A stretch of 64,000 nt of DNA from Tabrizicola sp. GTDB taxonomy: Bacteria > Pseudomonadota > Alphaproteobacteria > Rhodobacterales > Rhodobacteraceae. Position numbers and translations under genes: made by a program. Positions 26,333 to 37,600 of this stretch are shown piece after piece. The notes beneath the pieces are model-generated. The model had not been told where the DNA came from and did no database searches. It saw nothing but the letters and a program-made list of their open reading frames with translations. Each line of letters begins with the position of its first letter. Position 1 is the first letter of the stretch. The stretch lies in assembly GCF_030373185.1 (NCBI RefSeq), contig NZ_JAUCZH010000008.1:217606-281605 (forward strand), in the 5' to 3' direction.

Positions 26333-28123
26333 ATGCGCACACCGCTTCGCCCGCTGGCACGGATCCTTCAGGCCCGGGAAGACGGCCTGAACCCCGACTC
26401 GATCGAAAAGGAAAACCTTCGCCTGCGGCATGAGGCGATGCGCGAGCGCGCCCGGGGCCGTGCCGAGTTCCGCCTTCTGATCCTGTGCGCCAGCTTTGTG
26501 CTGGCCTTCGGTGCGATTGGAACCCGCATGGGCCTGATGGCCGCCTCCGTGCCGATGGAACCACGGGCCAGCGCGCCGGGTGCCGAGATCATCGCCCAGC
26601 GCGCCGATATCACCGATCGCAATGGCCGCATCCTTGCAACCAACATGACCACCCACGCGCTTTATGCCCACCCGAAGGTCATGGTTGACCCGAAGGGCGT
26701 TGCGGTGAAGCTGGCCGGGATTTTCCCCGAACTTGACGCCGAAGCACTTGCGCGCCGCTTTACCGATGGCCGCAGTTTTGTCTGGATTCGCAAGGTCTTG
26801 TCCCCCGAACAGATGCAGCTTGTGCATGAGATCGGCGACCCGGGCCTTTTGTTCGGGCCGCGAGAAATGCGGCTATACCCCAATGGCAATCTTGCCGCGC
26901 ATGTTCTCGGTGGCACCTCATTCGGGGCCGAGGGCGTGCATTCCGCCGAAGTCATCGGCACCGCGGGGATCGAGAAGGCGCTGGATGCCCGCCTGCGCGA
27001 CCCCGCCCAGGGCGGCAAGCCCCTTGCCCTGTCCATCGACCTGTCAATTCAGGCCACTGTCGAGGAAGTGCTTTTCGCCGGGATGTCGATGCTGAACGCC
27101 AAGGGCGCGGCAGCCATTCTGATGGACGTGCGGACGGGTGAGATTGTCGCGCTGACCTCGCTTCCGACCTTTGATCCGAACAACCGGCCGAACCCCCTGG
27201 TCGACAGGAATGCCGAACCGGGTGACAGCCCGTTGTTCAACCGTGCCGTGCAGGGCGTCTATGAACTTGGCTCTACCTTCAAGATCTTCGCGGTGGCGCA
27301 GGCGATGGAACTTGGGCTGGTAAACCCCGAAACCATGGTCGATGCCAATGCGCCAATGACCTGGGGCAAGCACCGGATCAAGGAGTTCGAGGGCAAGAAC
27401 TACGGCCCTCTTCTTTCCGTCTCTGACGTTATCGCCAAATCCTCCAACGTCGGCACGGCGCATATGGCGCTGATGATCGGCCCCTTGCGCCAGCAGGCCT
27501 TCCTGAAATCGCTTGGCTTCTTCGAGGCAACCCCGCTTGAACTGATCGAGGCCCCTGGCGCGCGACCGCTGATCCCCAAGCGCTGGCCCGAGATCGTGAC
27601 CATCACCACCTCCTATGGTCATGGCATGTCGGCCAGCCCGATGCACCTGGCGGCGGCCTATGCGGCAATTGCCAATGGTGGGGTCATGATCAAGCCCACG
27701 CTTCTGAAACGCGAAGGCCCGACCACCGGGGTGCGGGTGATGAGCGAGAAGACCGCGCTCGAATCGGTCAGGATGCTGCGCCGGGTCGTCACCGAAGGCA
27801 CCGCCTCGCTTGGCGAAGTTCCCGGATACGAGGTTGCCGGCAAGACCGGCACCGCCGACAAGCCAAAGAAGACCGGCGGCTACTACAACGACAAGGTGAT
27901 CAACACCTTTGCCTCGGTCTTTCCCGCGTCCAACCCGCAATATGTGTTGATCGTGACGTTGGACGAGCCGATGGACACCACCCTGTCGGAACCCCGGCGC
28001 ACGGCAGGCTGGACCGCTGTTCCCGTCGCCGCCGAGATCATTCGCCGTGTGGCGCCCCTGATGGGGATCAGACCCAAACTTGAACCCCCCGCACCCGATG
28101 CGCTAACAGCCGCCAGCAACTAG
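26333..28123 (+). CDS. ftsI: Peptidoglycan D,D-transpeptidase FtsI (PBP3)
   Basis: A 596-residue class B penicillin-binding protein for septal cross-linking. A cytoplasmic N-terminal tail of about 45 residues precedes one TM helix (LLILCASFVLAFGAIG). The dimerisation/pedestal domain starts QRADITDRNGRILATN. The transpeptidase active-site motifs are GSTFK (nucleophilic Ser), SSN and KTGTA. It starts directly after the ftsL stop, with GAGGAGGG as ribosome site inside ftsL. Confidence 0.96.
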   Translation: MRTPLRPLARILQAREDGLNPDSIEKENLRLRHEAMRERARGRAEFRLLILCASFVLAFGAIGTRMGLMAASVPMEPRASAPGAEIIAQRADITDRNGRILATNMTTHALYAHPKVMVDPKGVAVKLAGIFPELDAEALARRFTDGRSFVWIRKVLSPEQMQLVHEIGDPGLLFGPREMRLYPNGNLAAHVLGGTSFGAEGVHSAEVIGTAGIEKALDARLRDPAQGGKPLALSIDLSIQATVEEVLFAGMSMLNAKGAAAILMDVRTGEIVALTSLPTFDPNNRPNPLVDRNAEPGDSPLFNRAVQGVYELGSTFKIFAVAQAMELGLVNPETMVDANAPMTWGKHRIKEFEGKNYGPLLSVSDVIAKSSNVGTAHMALMIGPLRQQAFLKSLGFFEATPLELIEAPGARPLIPKRWPEIVTITTSYGHGMSASPMHLAAAYAAIANGGVMIKPTLLKREGPTTGVRVMSEKTALESVRMLRRVVTEGTASLGEVPGYEVAGKTGTADKPKKTGGYYNDKVINTFASVFPASNPQYVLIVTLDEPMDTTLSEPRRTAGWTAVPVAAEIIRRVAPLMGIRPKLEPPAPDALTAASN

Positions 28124-28136
28124 ACGGGGGGCATTC

Positions 28137-29615
28137 ATGACCGAGCGTGTGACACGGCTTTCGGACCTCGGGTTGACGGCCCGGGCCGGGCGGGACACCG
28201 CATTGTCAGGCCTGACCGCTGACAGCAGGGCTGTGCGCCCCGGCATGCTTTTTGCGGCGCTTCCCGGCACCGCCACCCATGGGGCCATGTTCATTCCGGC
28301 GGCAATCGACCTTGGTGCCGCCGCGATCCTGACCGATGCGACCGGGGCAAGACTTGCCGCTGATGTCCTTGCCGACAGCGAGACCGCCCTTGTGGTTGCT
28401 GAAGACCCGCGTGCGGCGCTTGCCTGTGCGGCGGCACTATGGTTCGGCGCGCAGCCTGAAACCATGGTCGCTGTGACAGGAACCAACGGCAAGACCAGCG
28501 TGGCAACCTTTACCCGGCAGATCTGGGCAGCGCTTGGCCATGAGGCGATCAATATCGGCACGACCGGGATCGAGGGCGCCTGGACGGCCCCGTCCAGCCA
28601 CACCACGCCGGATGCGATCACGCTGCAAAAACTGCTGGCGGCAGCAGCGGCAGATGGCGTGACCCATGCGGCAATGGAAGCCTCATCGCACGGGATCGAC
28701 CAGCGCCGGATGGATGGCGTCCGCCTGAAGGCCGCGGGCTTTACCAACCTCACGCAGGACCATCTGGATTATCACGGCACGATGGCCGCCTATTTCGACG
28801 CCAAGGCCCGGCTTTTCACGCGGCTTCTGCCTGATGATGGCGTGGCCGTGGTCAATCTGAACGGTGCGATGGGGTCTCAGATGGCCGCCACCGCCACCGC
28901 CCGTGGTTTGCGTTGCCTGACCGTCGGCCATGGCGAGGCAGACCTGCACATCGCAGGCCAGCGCTTTGATGCGCGCGGACAAGACCTGCGGCTGGTCTGG
29001 CAGGGGCAACCCGTTCAAGTACGCCTTGGGCTGATCGGCGGCTTTCAGGCCGAAAATGTCGCGGTGGCGGCAGGTCTTGCCATCGCCTCGGGGTCCGACC
29101 CCGCCGCCGTCTTCGCCGCCCTGCCGCAGCTTTCGGGGGTGCGCGGGCGGATGCAGCTTGCTGCCACAAGGAAGAACGGCGCCTCGGTCTATGTCGACTA
29201 CGCCCATACACCTGACGCCATCGAGACCGCGCTTCGGGCGCTGCGTCCGCATGTCATGGGCCGGATCATCATCGTCTTCGGTGCCGGAGGCGACCGTGAC
29301 CGCACCAAGCGCCCCTTGATGGGTGCGGCGGCGAAAGCCCATGCCGATGTCCTTTACGTCACCGATGACAACCCTCGTAGCGAAGACCCCGGCCTGATCC
29401 GCGCCGCGATCCTTGCCGCCTGCCCCGAAGCGCATGAGGTGGGCGACCGCGCCGAAGCCATCCTGCGCGGCGTCGATGCCCTTCTGCCCGGCGATGCCTT
29501 GCTGATTGCGGGCAAGGGCCATGAATCCGGCCAGATCATCGGCACCGACATCTACCCTTTTGACGATGTCGAACAGGCCAGCGTTGCCGTCGCCGCCCTT
29601 GACGGGGTGATCTGA
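28137..29615 (+). CDS. murE: UDP-MurNAc-L-Ala-D-Glu:meso-diaminopimelate ligase
   Basis: A 492-residue Mur ligase. ATP loop VAVTGTNGKTSVATF, FTNLTQDHLDYHGTM in the central domain, and DDNPRSEDP, the motif that selects meso-DAP, are all present; hence meso-DAP peptidoglycan. ATG 28137 follows a G6 ribosome site. It is followed by a 112-base gap holding a stop-proximal element with two hairpins before murF. Confidence 0.96.
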   Translation: MTERVTRLSDLGLTARAGRDTALSGLTADSRAVRPGMLFAALPGTATHGAMFIPAAIDLGAAAILTDATGARLAADVLADSETALVVAEDPRAALACAAALWFGAQPETMVAVTGTNGKTSVATFTRQIWAALGHEAINIGTTGIEGAWTAPSSHTTPDAITLQKLLAAAAADGVTHAAMEASSHGIDQRRMDGVRLKAAGFTNLTQDHLDYHGTMAAYFDAKARLFTRLLPDDGVAVVNLNGAMGSQMAATATARGLRCLTVGHGEADLHIAGQRFDARGQDLRLVWQGQPVQVRLGLIGGFQAENVAVAAGLAIASGSDPAAVFAALPQLSGVRGRMQLAATRKNGASVYVDYAHTPDAIETALRALRPHVMGRIIIVFGAGGDRDRTKRPLMGAAAKAHADVLYVTDDNPRSEDPGLIRAAILAACPEAHEVGDRAEAILRGVDALLPGDALLIAGKGHESGQIIGTDIYPFDDVEQASVAVAALDGVI

Positions 29616-29636
29616 TGCCCTGCCTTCCTCATTCAT

Positions 29637-29702
29637 CTGTCCCCAAAATATCCTCGGGGGGAGGGGCCGCCCTGCGGCCCCGTGGGGGGCAGACAGCCCC
29701 CC
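29637..29702 (+). repeat. Stop-proximal ATATCC/hairpin element, copy 3 (after murE)
   Basis: CCCCAAAATATCCTC is followed by two hairpins: GGGGCCGC-CCT-GCGGCCCC (29663-29681) and GGGGGGC-agaca-GCCCCCC (29684-29702). It lies between murE and murF inside an essential operon, so it cannot be a complete terminator; partial termination or RNA processing is more likely. Confidence 0.6.
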
Positions 29703-29727
29703 GCGACCCCGGCCACGGAGACCTCTC

Positions 29728-31176
29728 ATGACCCTTTGGACAGCCGCCGACGCCGCGACCGCCACCCAAGGACGCAGCACCGCCGACTGGCAGGCCCACG
29801 GTGTGTCGATCGACACCCGGACCTTGCAGCCCGGTGATCTTTTCGTGGCCCTGAAGGACGCGCGTGACGGCCATGATTTCGTGGCTCAGGCCTTGGCGAA
29901 AGGCGCTGCCGCAGCGCTTGTCTCTCGAATCCCCGAAGGCGTGCCGGACAGCGCGCCGCTTCTGGTCGTGCCGGATGTTCTTCAGGCGCTGGAGGCCTTG
30001 GGTGCCGCCGCCCGCGCCCGCACGGCGGCCCGCGTTGTCGGTGTGACCGGGTCGGTCGGCAAGACATCGACCAAGGAAATGCTGCGCGCCATCCTGTCCG
30101 GCCAGGGCAAGACCCATGCCGCCGAGGCCAGCTACAACAACCACTGGGGCGTTCCCCTGACCCTTGCCCGCATGCCCGCCGACGCCCGTTTCGCCGTGAT
30201 CGAGATCGGCATGAACCACCCCGGAGAAATCGCGCCGCTTGCAAGGCTTGCGCACCTTGACGTGGCCATGATCACCACCGTCGCCCCGGCCCATCTGGAA
30301 GCTTTCGACAACATCGAAGGTATCGCCCATGAAAAGGCCTCGATCTTCGACGGATTGAAGGCTGGCGGAATCGCGATCTTCAACGCCGATCTGCCCACCA
30401 CCCCCATCCTGCGGGCAAAGGCGATTGCCGTGGGCGCGAAGGCGGTCAGCTTCGGCATGGACGAGACAGCCGACTGGCGACTTCTGGAGGCGCGATTGAC
30501 CGATGAGACCACCGTCGTGCGGGCAATCTGCGCTGCCCGAGCGACGGAGCCGGTCCTTTTCAAGGTGTCTACCCCCGGACGCCACTTTGCCTTGAATGCC
30601 CTTGGAGCCTTGGCGGTGGCCGGGGCGTTGGGCGCAGATCCGATGATCGCCGCGCATGATCTTGGCCGCTGGGCGCCGCCCGCCGGTCGCGGCCAGCGCG
30701 AAAGGATCACGCTCGACATTGTCGATGAGACATTCTTTGACCTGATCGACGACGCATTCAACGCCAACCCCGCCTCAATGGCGGCGGCGCTGGATGTCCT
30801 GATTGCCGCCAGACCGACGGACGGAATCGGTCGCGTTGGTGGGGGCCGCCGCATCGCCATTCTGGGCGACATGCTGGAGCTTGGCCCCGATGAGGCCGCG
30901 CTGCATGTGGCCATCGCGCAGCATCCCGGCCTTGGGGCCCTCCATGTGATCCATTGTGTCGGCCCAAGGATGCGGGCGCTTTATCAGGCGCTTCCGCGCC
31001 GCCTGCGTGGCGAGTGGGTCGAGGCGGCCAGCGATCTTGCGCCCCGCGCCCGCACCCTGATCGATGCAGGCGACATTCTTCTCGTCAAGGGCTCCAAAGG
31101 GTCGAAAGTCAGCCTGGTCGTTGACGCGCTTCGGAAAATGGGGCAGGCCACGGCGCCGAAGGAAGGGACCGTTTAA
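29728..31176 (+). CDS. murF: UDP-MurNAc-tripeptide:D-Ala-D-Ala ligase
   Basis: A 482-residue Mur ligase that completes the UDP-MurNAc-pentapeptide. ATP loop VGVTGSVGKTSTKEML, EIGMNHPGEIAPLARLA, and ILGDMLELG near the C terminus are family landmarks. Ribosome site GGAGACC. Its TAA is followed immediately by the mraY ATG. Confidence 0.95.
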   Translation: MTLWTAADAATATQGRSTADWQAHGVSIDTRTLQPGDLFVALKDARDGHDFVAQALAKGAAAALVSRIPEGVPDSAPLLVVPDVLQALEALGAAARARTAARVVGVTGSVGKTSTKEMLRAILSGQGKTHAAEASYNNHWGVPLTLARMPADARFAVIEIGMNHPGEIAPLARLAHLDVAMITTVAPAHLEAFDNIEGIAHEKASIFDGLKAGGIAIFNADLPTTPILRAKAIAVGAKAVSFGMDETADWRLLEARLTDETTVVRAICAARATEPVLFKVSTPGRHFALNALGALAVAGALGADPMIAAHDLGRWAPPAGRGQRERITLDIVDETFFDLIDDAFNANPASMAAALDVLIAARPTDGIGRVGGGRRIAILGDMLELGPDEAALHVAIAQHPGLGALHVIHCVGPRMRALYQALPRRLRGEWVEAASDLAPRARTLIDAGDILLVKGSKGSKVSLVVDALRKMGQATAPKEGTV

Positions 31177-32259
31177 ATGTTTTTCTGGCTCACCGAGTTT
31201 TCTGATGGCGGCGACGTCTTCAACCTCTTTCGCTACATCACCTTCCGGGCTGGCGGTGCCTTCACCACCGCGCTGATCTTCGGGTTCCTGTTCGGTCGGC
31301 CCCTGATCGACCTTCTGCGCCGCAAGCAGGGCAAGGGGCAGCCGATCCGCGATGACGGTCCGCAGTCGCATCTTGCCAAGGCCGGCACGCCCACGATGGG
31401 TGGCCTGCTGATCCTGTCATCGCTGATGGTGTCGACCCTTCTTTGGGCGCGGCTCGACAATCACTATGTCTGGATCGTGGTGCTGGTGACACTGGCTTTC
31501 GGGCTGATCGGCTTTGCCGATGACTATGCCAAGGTCACCAAGCAGAACACCAAGGGAGTTTCTTCACGCCTGCGGATTGGGCTGGGTCTTCTGATCGCTG
31601 CTCTCGCGGCTTATGCCGCCTCGATGTTCCACCCGGCAGACCTGACAAACCAGCTGGCCTTTCCCTTCTTCAAGAACGCGCTGCTGGACCTTGGGCTGTT
31701 CTTCGTGCCGTTCGGCATGATTGTGATAGTCGGTGCCGCCAATGCGGTGAACCTGACCGACGGGCTTGACGGGCTTGCCATCATGCCGGTCATGATTGCA
31801 GCCGGAACGCTTGGCGTGATCGCCTATGTGGTCGGCAACTCCAACTTCACCGAGTATCTGGAAGTCCACTTTGTCCCCGGCACGGGTGAGCTTTTGATCT
31901 TCGCCTCGGCTCTGTTCGGCGCCGGGCTTGGGTTTCTTTGGTACAACGCCCCCCCCGCGGCCGTTTTCATGGGCGACACCGGTTCGCTTGCGCTTGGTGG
32001 CGCGCTTGGGGCCATCGCCGTCTGCACCAAGCACGAGATCGTGCTGGCCATCGTGGGCGGGCTGTTCGTGGTCGAGGCGTTAAGCGTGATCATCCAGGTG
32101 CTTTACTACAAGCGCACCAAGAAGCGCATCTTCCTGATGGCCCCGATCCACCACCACTTCGAAAAGAAAGGTTGGGCCGAACCGCAGATCGTGATCCGCT
32201 TCTGGATCATCTCGCTGATTCTCGCGATGATCGGGCTGGCCACGCTGAAGGTGCGCTGA
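31177..32259 (+). CDS. mraY: Phospho-N-acetylmuramoyl-pentapeptide transferase
   Basis: A 360-residue inner-membrane enzyme with about 10 TM helices that makes lipid I from undecaprenyl phosphate. Active-site motifs [33 protein letters not shown] and [10 protein letters not shown] are intact. Directly joined to murF. Confidence 0.97.
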   Translation: MFFWLTEFSDGGDVFNLFRYITFRAGGAFTTALIFGFLFGRPLIDLLRRKQGKGQPIRDDGPQSHLAKAGTPTMGGLLILSSLMVSTLLWARLDNHYVWIVVLVTLAFGLIGFADDYAKVTKQNTKGVSSRLRIGLGLLIAALAAYAASMFHPADLTNQLAFPFFKNALLDLGLFFVPFGMIVIVGAANAVNLTDGLDGLAIMPVMIAAGTLGVIAYVVGNSNFTEYLEVHFVPGTGELLIFASALFGAGLGFLWYNAPPAAVFMGDTGSLALGGALGAIAVCTKHEIVLAIVGGLFVVEALSVIIQVLYYKRTKKRIFLMAPIHHHFEKKGWAEPQIVIRFWIISLILAMIGLATLKVR

Positions 32260-32332
32260 CCGTCACTGGCGCCTTTCCCTTTCCTTCATCCTCGCCTATC
32301 CCTGATCCGGCAGGTCAAAGGGGGGGGCAGTC

Positions 32333-33733
32333 ATGATCCCGGTGAAGGGCTACAAGGGTCAGAAGGTTGCGGTCCTTGGCCTTGGTCGATCTGGTCTTGC
32401 CGCTGCCGCAGCGCTTGTGGCGGGGGGCGCTGAACCGCTTTTGTGGGATGACAGCCCCGAGGCCCGCGCGAAGGCCGAGGCCGAAGGTTTCGCGACAAGT
32501 GATCTGGCCCGCAACGGGGCGTTTGACGGCGTGGCGGCACTGATCACCTCTCCGGGCATCCCCCATCTTTATCCCGCTCCGCATCCGATCATCGCCCGGG
32601 CGATGGCGGCTGGAATTCCTGTGGACAACGATATCGGCCTGTTCTTCCAAAGTGCCGCCTCGACCGAATGGGCCGAGATGGAGACCCCGCCGAAAGTGGT
32701 TGCCGTGACCGGATCGAATGGAAAATCCACGACCACGGCCTTGATCCACCATATCCTGCAAGTCGCCGGGCGGCCGACGCAGATGGCGGGCAACATCGGC
32801 ACGGGGGTTCTTGCGATCGACCCGCCGCAGGATGGCGAAGTGGTGGTTCTGGAGCTGTCCAGCTACCAGACCGAACTGGCCCGCGCGCTGACCCCTGACG
32901 TCGCGGTCTTCACCAACCTTTCGCCGGACCACCTGGACCGTCACGGTGGCATGGGTGGCTACTTTGCCGCCAAGGCGCGGCTTTTCACCCAAGGCGGCCC
33001 TGATAGGGCCGTGATTGGCGTCGACGAGGCCGAGGGTTGGTTTCTGGCCGGCCAACTGGCACAGGGTCCGGGCGATGACCGGGTGATCCGCATCTCATCC
33101 GGCCAGAAGCTTGACAGCTTCGGCTGGAGCGTCTTTGTCCGCAAGGGCTTCCTGGCCGAGTGGCGGCGGGGCAAGCAGGTAGCCTCGATCGACCTGCGCG
33201 AGGTCAAGGGCCTGCCGGGCGCGCATAATCACCAGAACGCCTGTGCGGCCTATGCTGCCTGCCGCAGCCTTGGGCTGGCACCAAGGCTGATCGAGGGCGC
33301 GCTGCAAAGCTTTGCGGGGTTGCCTCACCGCAGCCAGTTGGTTGGTGAACGGGGCGGGGTGCGCTTTGTCAACGATTCCAAGGCCACCAATGTCGACAGT
33401 GCTGCAAAGGCGCTGCAAGCCTTCCCGAAGATCCGCTGGATCGCCGGGGGCATGGGCAAGGATGGCGGCATCGCCGGACTGAAACCCTTTCTGCCTGCCG
33501 TTGCGAAAGCCTATCTGATCGGCCATTCCGCCCGGGACTTCGCGCTGCAACTGGGCGACACCCCGCATGAAATCTGCGAGACGATGGACCGCGCCGTCGC
33601 CAGCGCGGCCGCAGAGGCCGAAGCGGGGGATGTGGTCCTGCTGGCCCCGGCCGCAGCCAGTTTTGACCAGTACCCAGACTTCGAAAAGCGCGGCGAGGAT
33701 TTCACCCGGCTGGTGCAGGCCTTGCCCGGTTGA
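32333..33733 (+). CDS. murD: UDP-MurNAc-L-alanine:D-glutamate ligase
   Basis: A 466-residue Mur ligase. The N-terminal Rossmann-like domain begins [14 protein letters not shown], the ATP loop is [20 protein letters not shown], and [16 protein letters not shown] and [15 protein letters not shown] follow. ATG 32333 follows a run of G residues. It is the last dcw gene in the window; ftsW, murG and the rest do not follow. Confidence 0.96.
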   Translation: MIPVKGYKGQKVAVLGLGRSGLAAAAALVAGGAEPLLWDDSPEARAKAEAEGFATSDLARNGAFDGVAALITSPGIPHLYPAPHPIIARAMAAGIPVDNDIGLFFQSAASTEWAEMETPPKVVAVTGSNGKSTTTALIHHILQVAGRPTQMAGNIGTGVLAIDPPQDGEVVVLELSSYQTELARALTPDVAVFTNLSPDHLDRHGGMGGYFAAKARLFTQGGPDRAVIGVDEAEGWFLAGQLAQGPGDDRVIRISSGQKLDSFGWSVFVRKGFLAEWRRGKQVASIDLREVKGLPGAHNHQNACAAYAACRSLGLAPRLIEGALQSFAGLPHRSQLVGERGGVRFVNDSKATNVDSAAKALQAFPKIRWIAGGMGKDGGIAGLKPFLPAVAKAYLIGHSARDFALQLGDTPHEICETMDRAVASAAAEAEAGDVVLLAPAAASFDQYPDFEKRGEDFTRLVQALPG

Positions 33734-34010
33734 CTGGGGCGCGTGTCCAACCGGATTGAGCGCTTGCGCGCACGGCTTTCCTCTCGCCTCTGCGCGCTTG
33801 CGCGCAACCGGCTCGGACGATGGGGGCATTCTGCCCCCGAACCCCCTGAGAGTATTTTTGAAAAGAGCAAGTAGATTGCGCTTTTTGCCAATACTTCGGG
33901 GAGCTCGAGGGGCTGGCCTCTCGTCAGCCTTGCAACCGCGCTCCTTCGCGCGGCTGCAAGGGCATTGGCTTGCGCCTTCCGGCGCGCATCTTGATGCCAG
34001 CTCCGCTGCG
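33734..34010. other. Hairpin-rich gap after murD
   Basis: No gene seen. It contains GCGCTTGCGCGC twice (near 33759 and 33793), a hairpin CTTGCA/TGCAAG with inner CCGCGC/GCGCGG near 33932-33960, and copy 4 of the ATATCC-type element. This is the boundary between the dcw cluster and the thu locus, which converge here. Confidence 0.5.
33822..33868 (-). repeat. Stop-proximal element, copy 4 (toward the thuB 3' side)
   Basis: On the minus strand CTTTTCAAAAATACTCTC precedes GGGGGCA-gaa-TGCCCCC, the same order as other copies though with a diverged core (AATACTC). It is about 140 bases beyond the thuB stop. Confidence 0.5.
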
Positions 34011-35066
34011 TCAGACGGGCAGGAGGCGTCCGCCCTCGGCCGCTGAAGCCTCGGCCCGATCCAAAAGGCGCTGAAGCGCGGCGCCACGGGCAAAGTCGGG
34101 CTCGGGTCTGGCTTCGCCCCTGATGGCGGCGATGAAGCGCTGGTAGATCGTGGGGACAGGGGGGCAATCAATGTCCTCCCAGGTTCCCGACTGGATATTG
34201 TCGCCAAGACAGGCGCGCAGGCGGCTTTGCGCTTTCTCGAACGTCACCTCCAGCCCGCCGGTCTGGCCGTAAAGCCGCAGGCGCAGGTCATTCAGGTGGC
34301 CGGTGGCAAACCGTGTGGCGGCGACGGTTCCCAGCGCGCCGTTTGACAGGCGCAGCTGCATCGTGGCGCTGTCATTTGCGTCAAGGGTGTAGTCGCCGAT
34401 CTTGCCACCGGGGGCCTTGTCGAAGGTTTGCAGCAGGCAAGAGACTTCTGCCGCGTCCATGCCGGCAACGAAGGTGGCGAAGTCGAGGATGTGGATGCCC
34501 ACATCGCCCAGAACACCCTTTGAGCCATGCGCGGTCGACAGCCGCCAGAGCCATTGTGCCTCACGGTCCCAATGACCCCATGCGGGCTGGGTCAGCCAGC
34601 TTTGCAGGTAGGACGCTTCGAAATGCCGGATGGTGCCAATGGCGCCCTCACGGACCATCCGGGCGGCCTGCTGCAAGGCTGGCACGTTGCGGTAGCTGAG
34701 GTTGACCATGTTCACCACGCCCGCTTGCGCGGCGGCACCGGCCATTTCCTCGGCATGAGCGGCGTTGGTGGCCAAGGGCTTTTCGCACAGCACATGCTTG
34801 CCAGCGGCAAGGAAGGGCAGGGTGGTGGCGTAATGTGCCGCATCCGGGGTGACGTTGGTCACAGCGTCGAATTCCCCCCAGTTCAGGGCGTCTTGCACGG
34901 ATGCGAAACCGTGCGGGATGTTGTGAGCGCCCTGAAAGGCGGCCAGACCGTCTGGCCTTGTGTCGATGCCCGCGACAAGGCTGACACCGGGAATGGCGGC
35001 AAAGCCTTCGGCATGGTTCTTCGCCATGCCGCCGGTGCCGAGGATGAGAAGGCGGACGGGTTGCAT
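34011..35066 (-). CDS. thuB: Gfo/Idh/MocA-family oxidoreductase, ThuB-like
   Basis: A 351-residue NAD(P)-dependent sugar dehydrogenase. N-terminal Rossmann loop LLILGTGGMAKNHAEGFA and the family motif HVLCEKPLATNAAHAEEM are clear; the C-terminal half is the usual mixed sheet. The gene overlaps thuA by one base and lies in thuK-thuA-thuB order, as in rhizobial thu operons where ThuA/ThuB act on trehalose and related disaccharides (3-keto intermediates). Substrate is inferred from context. Confidence 0.85.
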   Translation of the reverse strand: MQPVRLLILGTGGMAKNHAEGFAAIPGVSLVAGIDTRPDGLAAFQGAHNIPHGFASVQDALNWGEFDAVTNVTPDAAHYATTLPFLAAGKHVLCEKPLATNAAHAEEMAGAAAQAGVVNMVNLSYRNVPALQQAARMVREGAIGTIRHFEASYLQSWLTQPAWGHWDREAQWLWRLSTAHGSKGVLGDVGIHILDFATFVAGMDAAEVSCLLQTFDKAPGGKIGDYTLDANDSATMQLRLSNGALGTVAATRFATGHLNDLRLRLYGQTGGLEVTFEKAQSRLRACLGDNIQSGTWEDIDCPPVPTIYQRFIAAIRGEARPEPDFARGAALQRLLDRAEASAAEGGRLLPV

Positions 35067-35851
35067 CAGCGGAATCCTTCTTCGCCGTCGTGATGAAGGC
35101 GGGGACCGCGTTCCTTGATCTTCTCAAGCGCCGTGGCCACCGGGGTGTTCGGGGCGTCATTCGGATTGGCGATGCGGTCTTCGGGGTTATGCGCCCAGCG
35201 AACCGCATTGGTGATGACCTTCTGCACCATCGGCTGGTGATAGGTCGGGTAGGTTTCATGCCCCGGGCGGAAATAGAAGATACTGCCCGCGCCGCGCTTG
35301 TAGGTCAGGCCCGAGCGAAACACCTCACCCCCGGCAAACCAGCTGACGAAGACGGTTTCCAAGGGCTCCGGCACGCCGAAGGGCTCGCCATACATCTCTT
35401 CATGCTCGATCTCGAAGTGGTCGGGGATGCCGCGCGCGATGGGGTGCTGGCGTGAGGTGACCCAAAGCCGTTCGCGTTCGCCCGCCTCGCGCCATGTCAG
35501 GTTGCAGGGCGCGCCCATCAGCCGCTTGAACGGTTTGGCGAAATGGGCGGAGTGCAGGAAAATGATCCCCATGCCGCCCCAGACGGCATTGCAGACACGC
35601 TCCACCACCTCATCGGCGACATCGCCATGGGCGGCGTGGCCCCACCAGATAAGGACATCGGTTGCCGCCAGTTTGGCAGGGGTCAGGCCGTGTTCGGGGT
35701 CTTGCAGGGTGACAGTGCTGGCCTTGATTCCGGATTCATGGTTCAGAAACCCGGCGATCGTGCCATGCATGGTCGCAGGATAGACCTGAGCCACGATCTT
35801 GTTCTTCTGTTCGTGGACGTTTTCGCCCCAAACGGTGACGCGGATGGTCAT
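35066..35851 (-). CDS. thuA: ThuA-domain protein (trehalose utilisation)
   Basis: A 261-residue protein with the ThuA glutamine-amidotransferase-like fold: [23 protein letters not shown] at the start, [19 protein letters not shown] in the middle, and [27 protein letters not shown] near the end. In Sinorhizobium ThuA works with ThuB in trehalose/sucrose catabolism. Here it is intact although the transporter genes upstream are broken. Confidence 0.88.
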   Translation of the reverse strand: MTIRVTVWGENVHEQKNKIVAQVYPATMHGTIAGFLNHESGIKASTVTLQDPEHGLTPAKLAATDVLIWWGHAAHGDVADEVVERVCNAVWGGMGIIFLHSAHFAKPFKRLMGAPCNLTWREAGERERLWVTSRQHPIARGIPDHFEIEHEEMYGEPFGVPEPLETVFVSWFAGGEVFRSGLTYKRGAGSIFYFRPGHETYPTYHQPMVQKVITNAVRWAHNPEDRIANPNDAPNTPVATALEKIKERGPRLHHDGEEGFR

Positions 35852-35895
35852 GGGTAGTCTCCTTCTTGCGCGCGGTTTTTGGCGCGGGTCTGGTA

Positions 35896-36897
35896 TCAGC
35901 GGATCGGGTGGCCATCTCCATCGAAGCGATGCAACTGGTCAGGCAGTGGCGCAAGCGAAACCTGCGAGCCTACGGGAATGTTCGCCTTGCCGGGGCGGCG
36001 GACGATGACGGGTTCATCGCTGCCGATTTCGACGAAAAGGTAGTGGTCGGACCCAAGGTCTTCGACATGCAGCACCTCGCCCCGCAAAGGGCCGGAGTCG
36101 TGAAGTTCCATTTGTTCGGACCGGATGCCAAGTGTGGTGCAACCATGGGTGGCGGCGAAATCGCCGGTCAGGAAGTTCATCTTCGGACTGCCGATGAAAC
36201 CGGCCACGAACAGCGAGTTCGGGCGTTCGTAGAGTTCCGCTGGGCTGCCGGCCTGTTCCAGCTTGCCATCGCGCAAGACAGCGATGCGGTCGGCAAGGGT
36301 CATCGCCTCGACCTGATCATGGGTAACGTAGATCATTGTCACCTCTTTCATCGCATGGTGCAGCTTGGCGATTTCCGGCCGGGTCTGCACCCGGAGCGCC
36401 GCGTCAAGGTTCGACAGCGGCTCGTCGAACAGGAACACGCGCGGGTCTCGGACAATCGCGCGGCCGATGGCGACGCGCTGGCGCTGCCCGCCGGAAAGCT
36501 GCTTGGGGAGACGGTCAAGCAGGTGGTCGATCTGCAGGAGCTTCGCCGCCGCCACGACCCGCTTTTTCACCTCTTCCGGGCCAGTCTTGTCCAGCTTCAT
36601 CCCGAAGGCCATGTTGTCGTGGACCTTCATATGCGGATAAAGCGCATAGCTTTGGAACACCATTGCGATGCCGCGTTTCGACGGGATCAGGCTGTTCACC
36701 GTTTCGCCGTCAAAGGTCATGTCGCCGGTGGTGATTTCCTCCAACCCCGAAACCAGCCGCAGAAGCGTGGACTTGCCGCAGCCTGATGGCCCGACGAAGA
36801 CCATGAACTCACCCTTCTCGATGGTGAGGTCGATGCCCTTGATCACCTGCACGGCGCCGTAGGACTTGGTGACGTTCTTCAACTCGATCTTTGCCAT
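35896..36897 (-). CDS. thuK: Sugar ABC transporter ATP-binding protein, ThuK-like
   Basis: A 333-residue MalK/UgpC-type ATPase of the CUT1 class. Walker [14 protein letters not shown]-loop [14 protein letters not shown], signature [15 protein letters not shown], Walker [13 protein letters not shown] and switch His THDQ are intact, and a C-terminal TOBE-type regulatory region follows. It lies 4 bases after the permease chimera. It could still energise another permease set, because its cognate ThuFG is ruined. Confidence 0.9.
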   Translation of the reverse strand: MAKIELKNVTKSYGAVQVIKGIDLTIEKGEFMVFVGPSGCGKSTLLRLVSGLEEITTGDMTFDGETVNSLIPSKRGIAMVFQSYALYPHMKVHDNMAFGMKLDKTGPEEVKKRVVAAAKLLQIDHLLDRLPKQLSGGQRQRVAIGRAIVRDPRVFLFDEPLSNLDAALRVQTRPEIAKLHHAMKEVTMIYVTHDQVEAMTLADRIAVLRDGKLEQAGSPAELYERPNSLFVAGFIGSPKMNFLTGDFAATHGCTTLGIRSEQMELHDSGPLRGEVLHVEDLGSDHYLFVEIGSDEPVIVRRPGKANIPVGSQVSLAPLPDQLHRFDGDGHPIR

Positions 36898-36901
36898 GAT
36901 G

Positions 36902-37504
<603 letters not shown>

Positions 37505-37520
37505 GATACCCTCCCCGAAC

Positions 37521-37571
37521 GGGCCTTCTTCGGCCCTTTGCGAACGGACGGGCGGCTTTCGGGGCCGCCCG
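37521..37571 (-). repeat. Two hairpins between thuE and the thuF remnant
   Basis: GGGCC-6 nt-GGCCC (37521-37536) and perfect CGGGCGGC-7 nt-GCCGCCCG (37549-37571). Such hairpins after binding-protein genes usually protect the 5' message or reduce downstream expression. Confidence 0.5.
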
Positions 37572-37600
37572 CCACAGGGGGCAGTCCAGTCCGGGAGGAC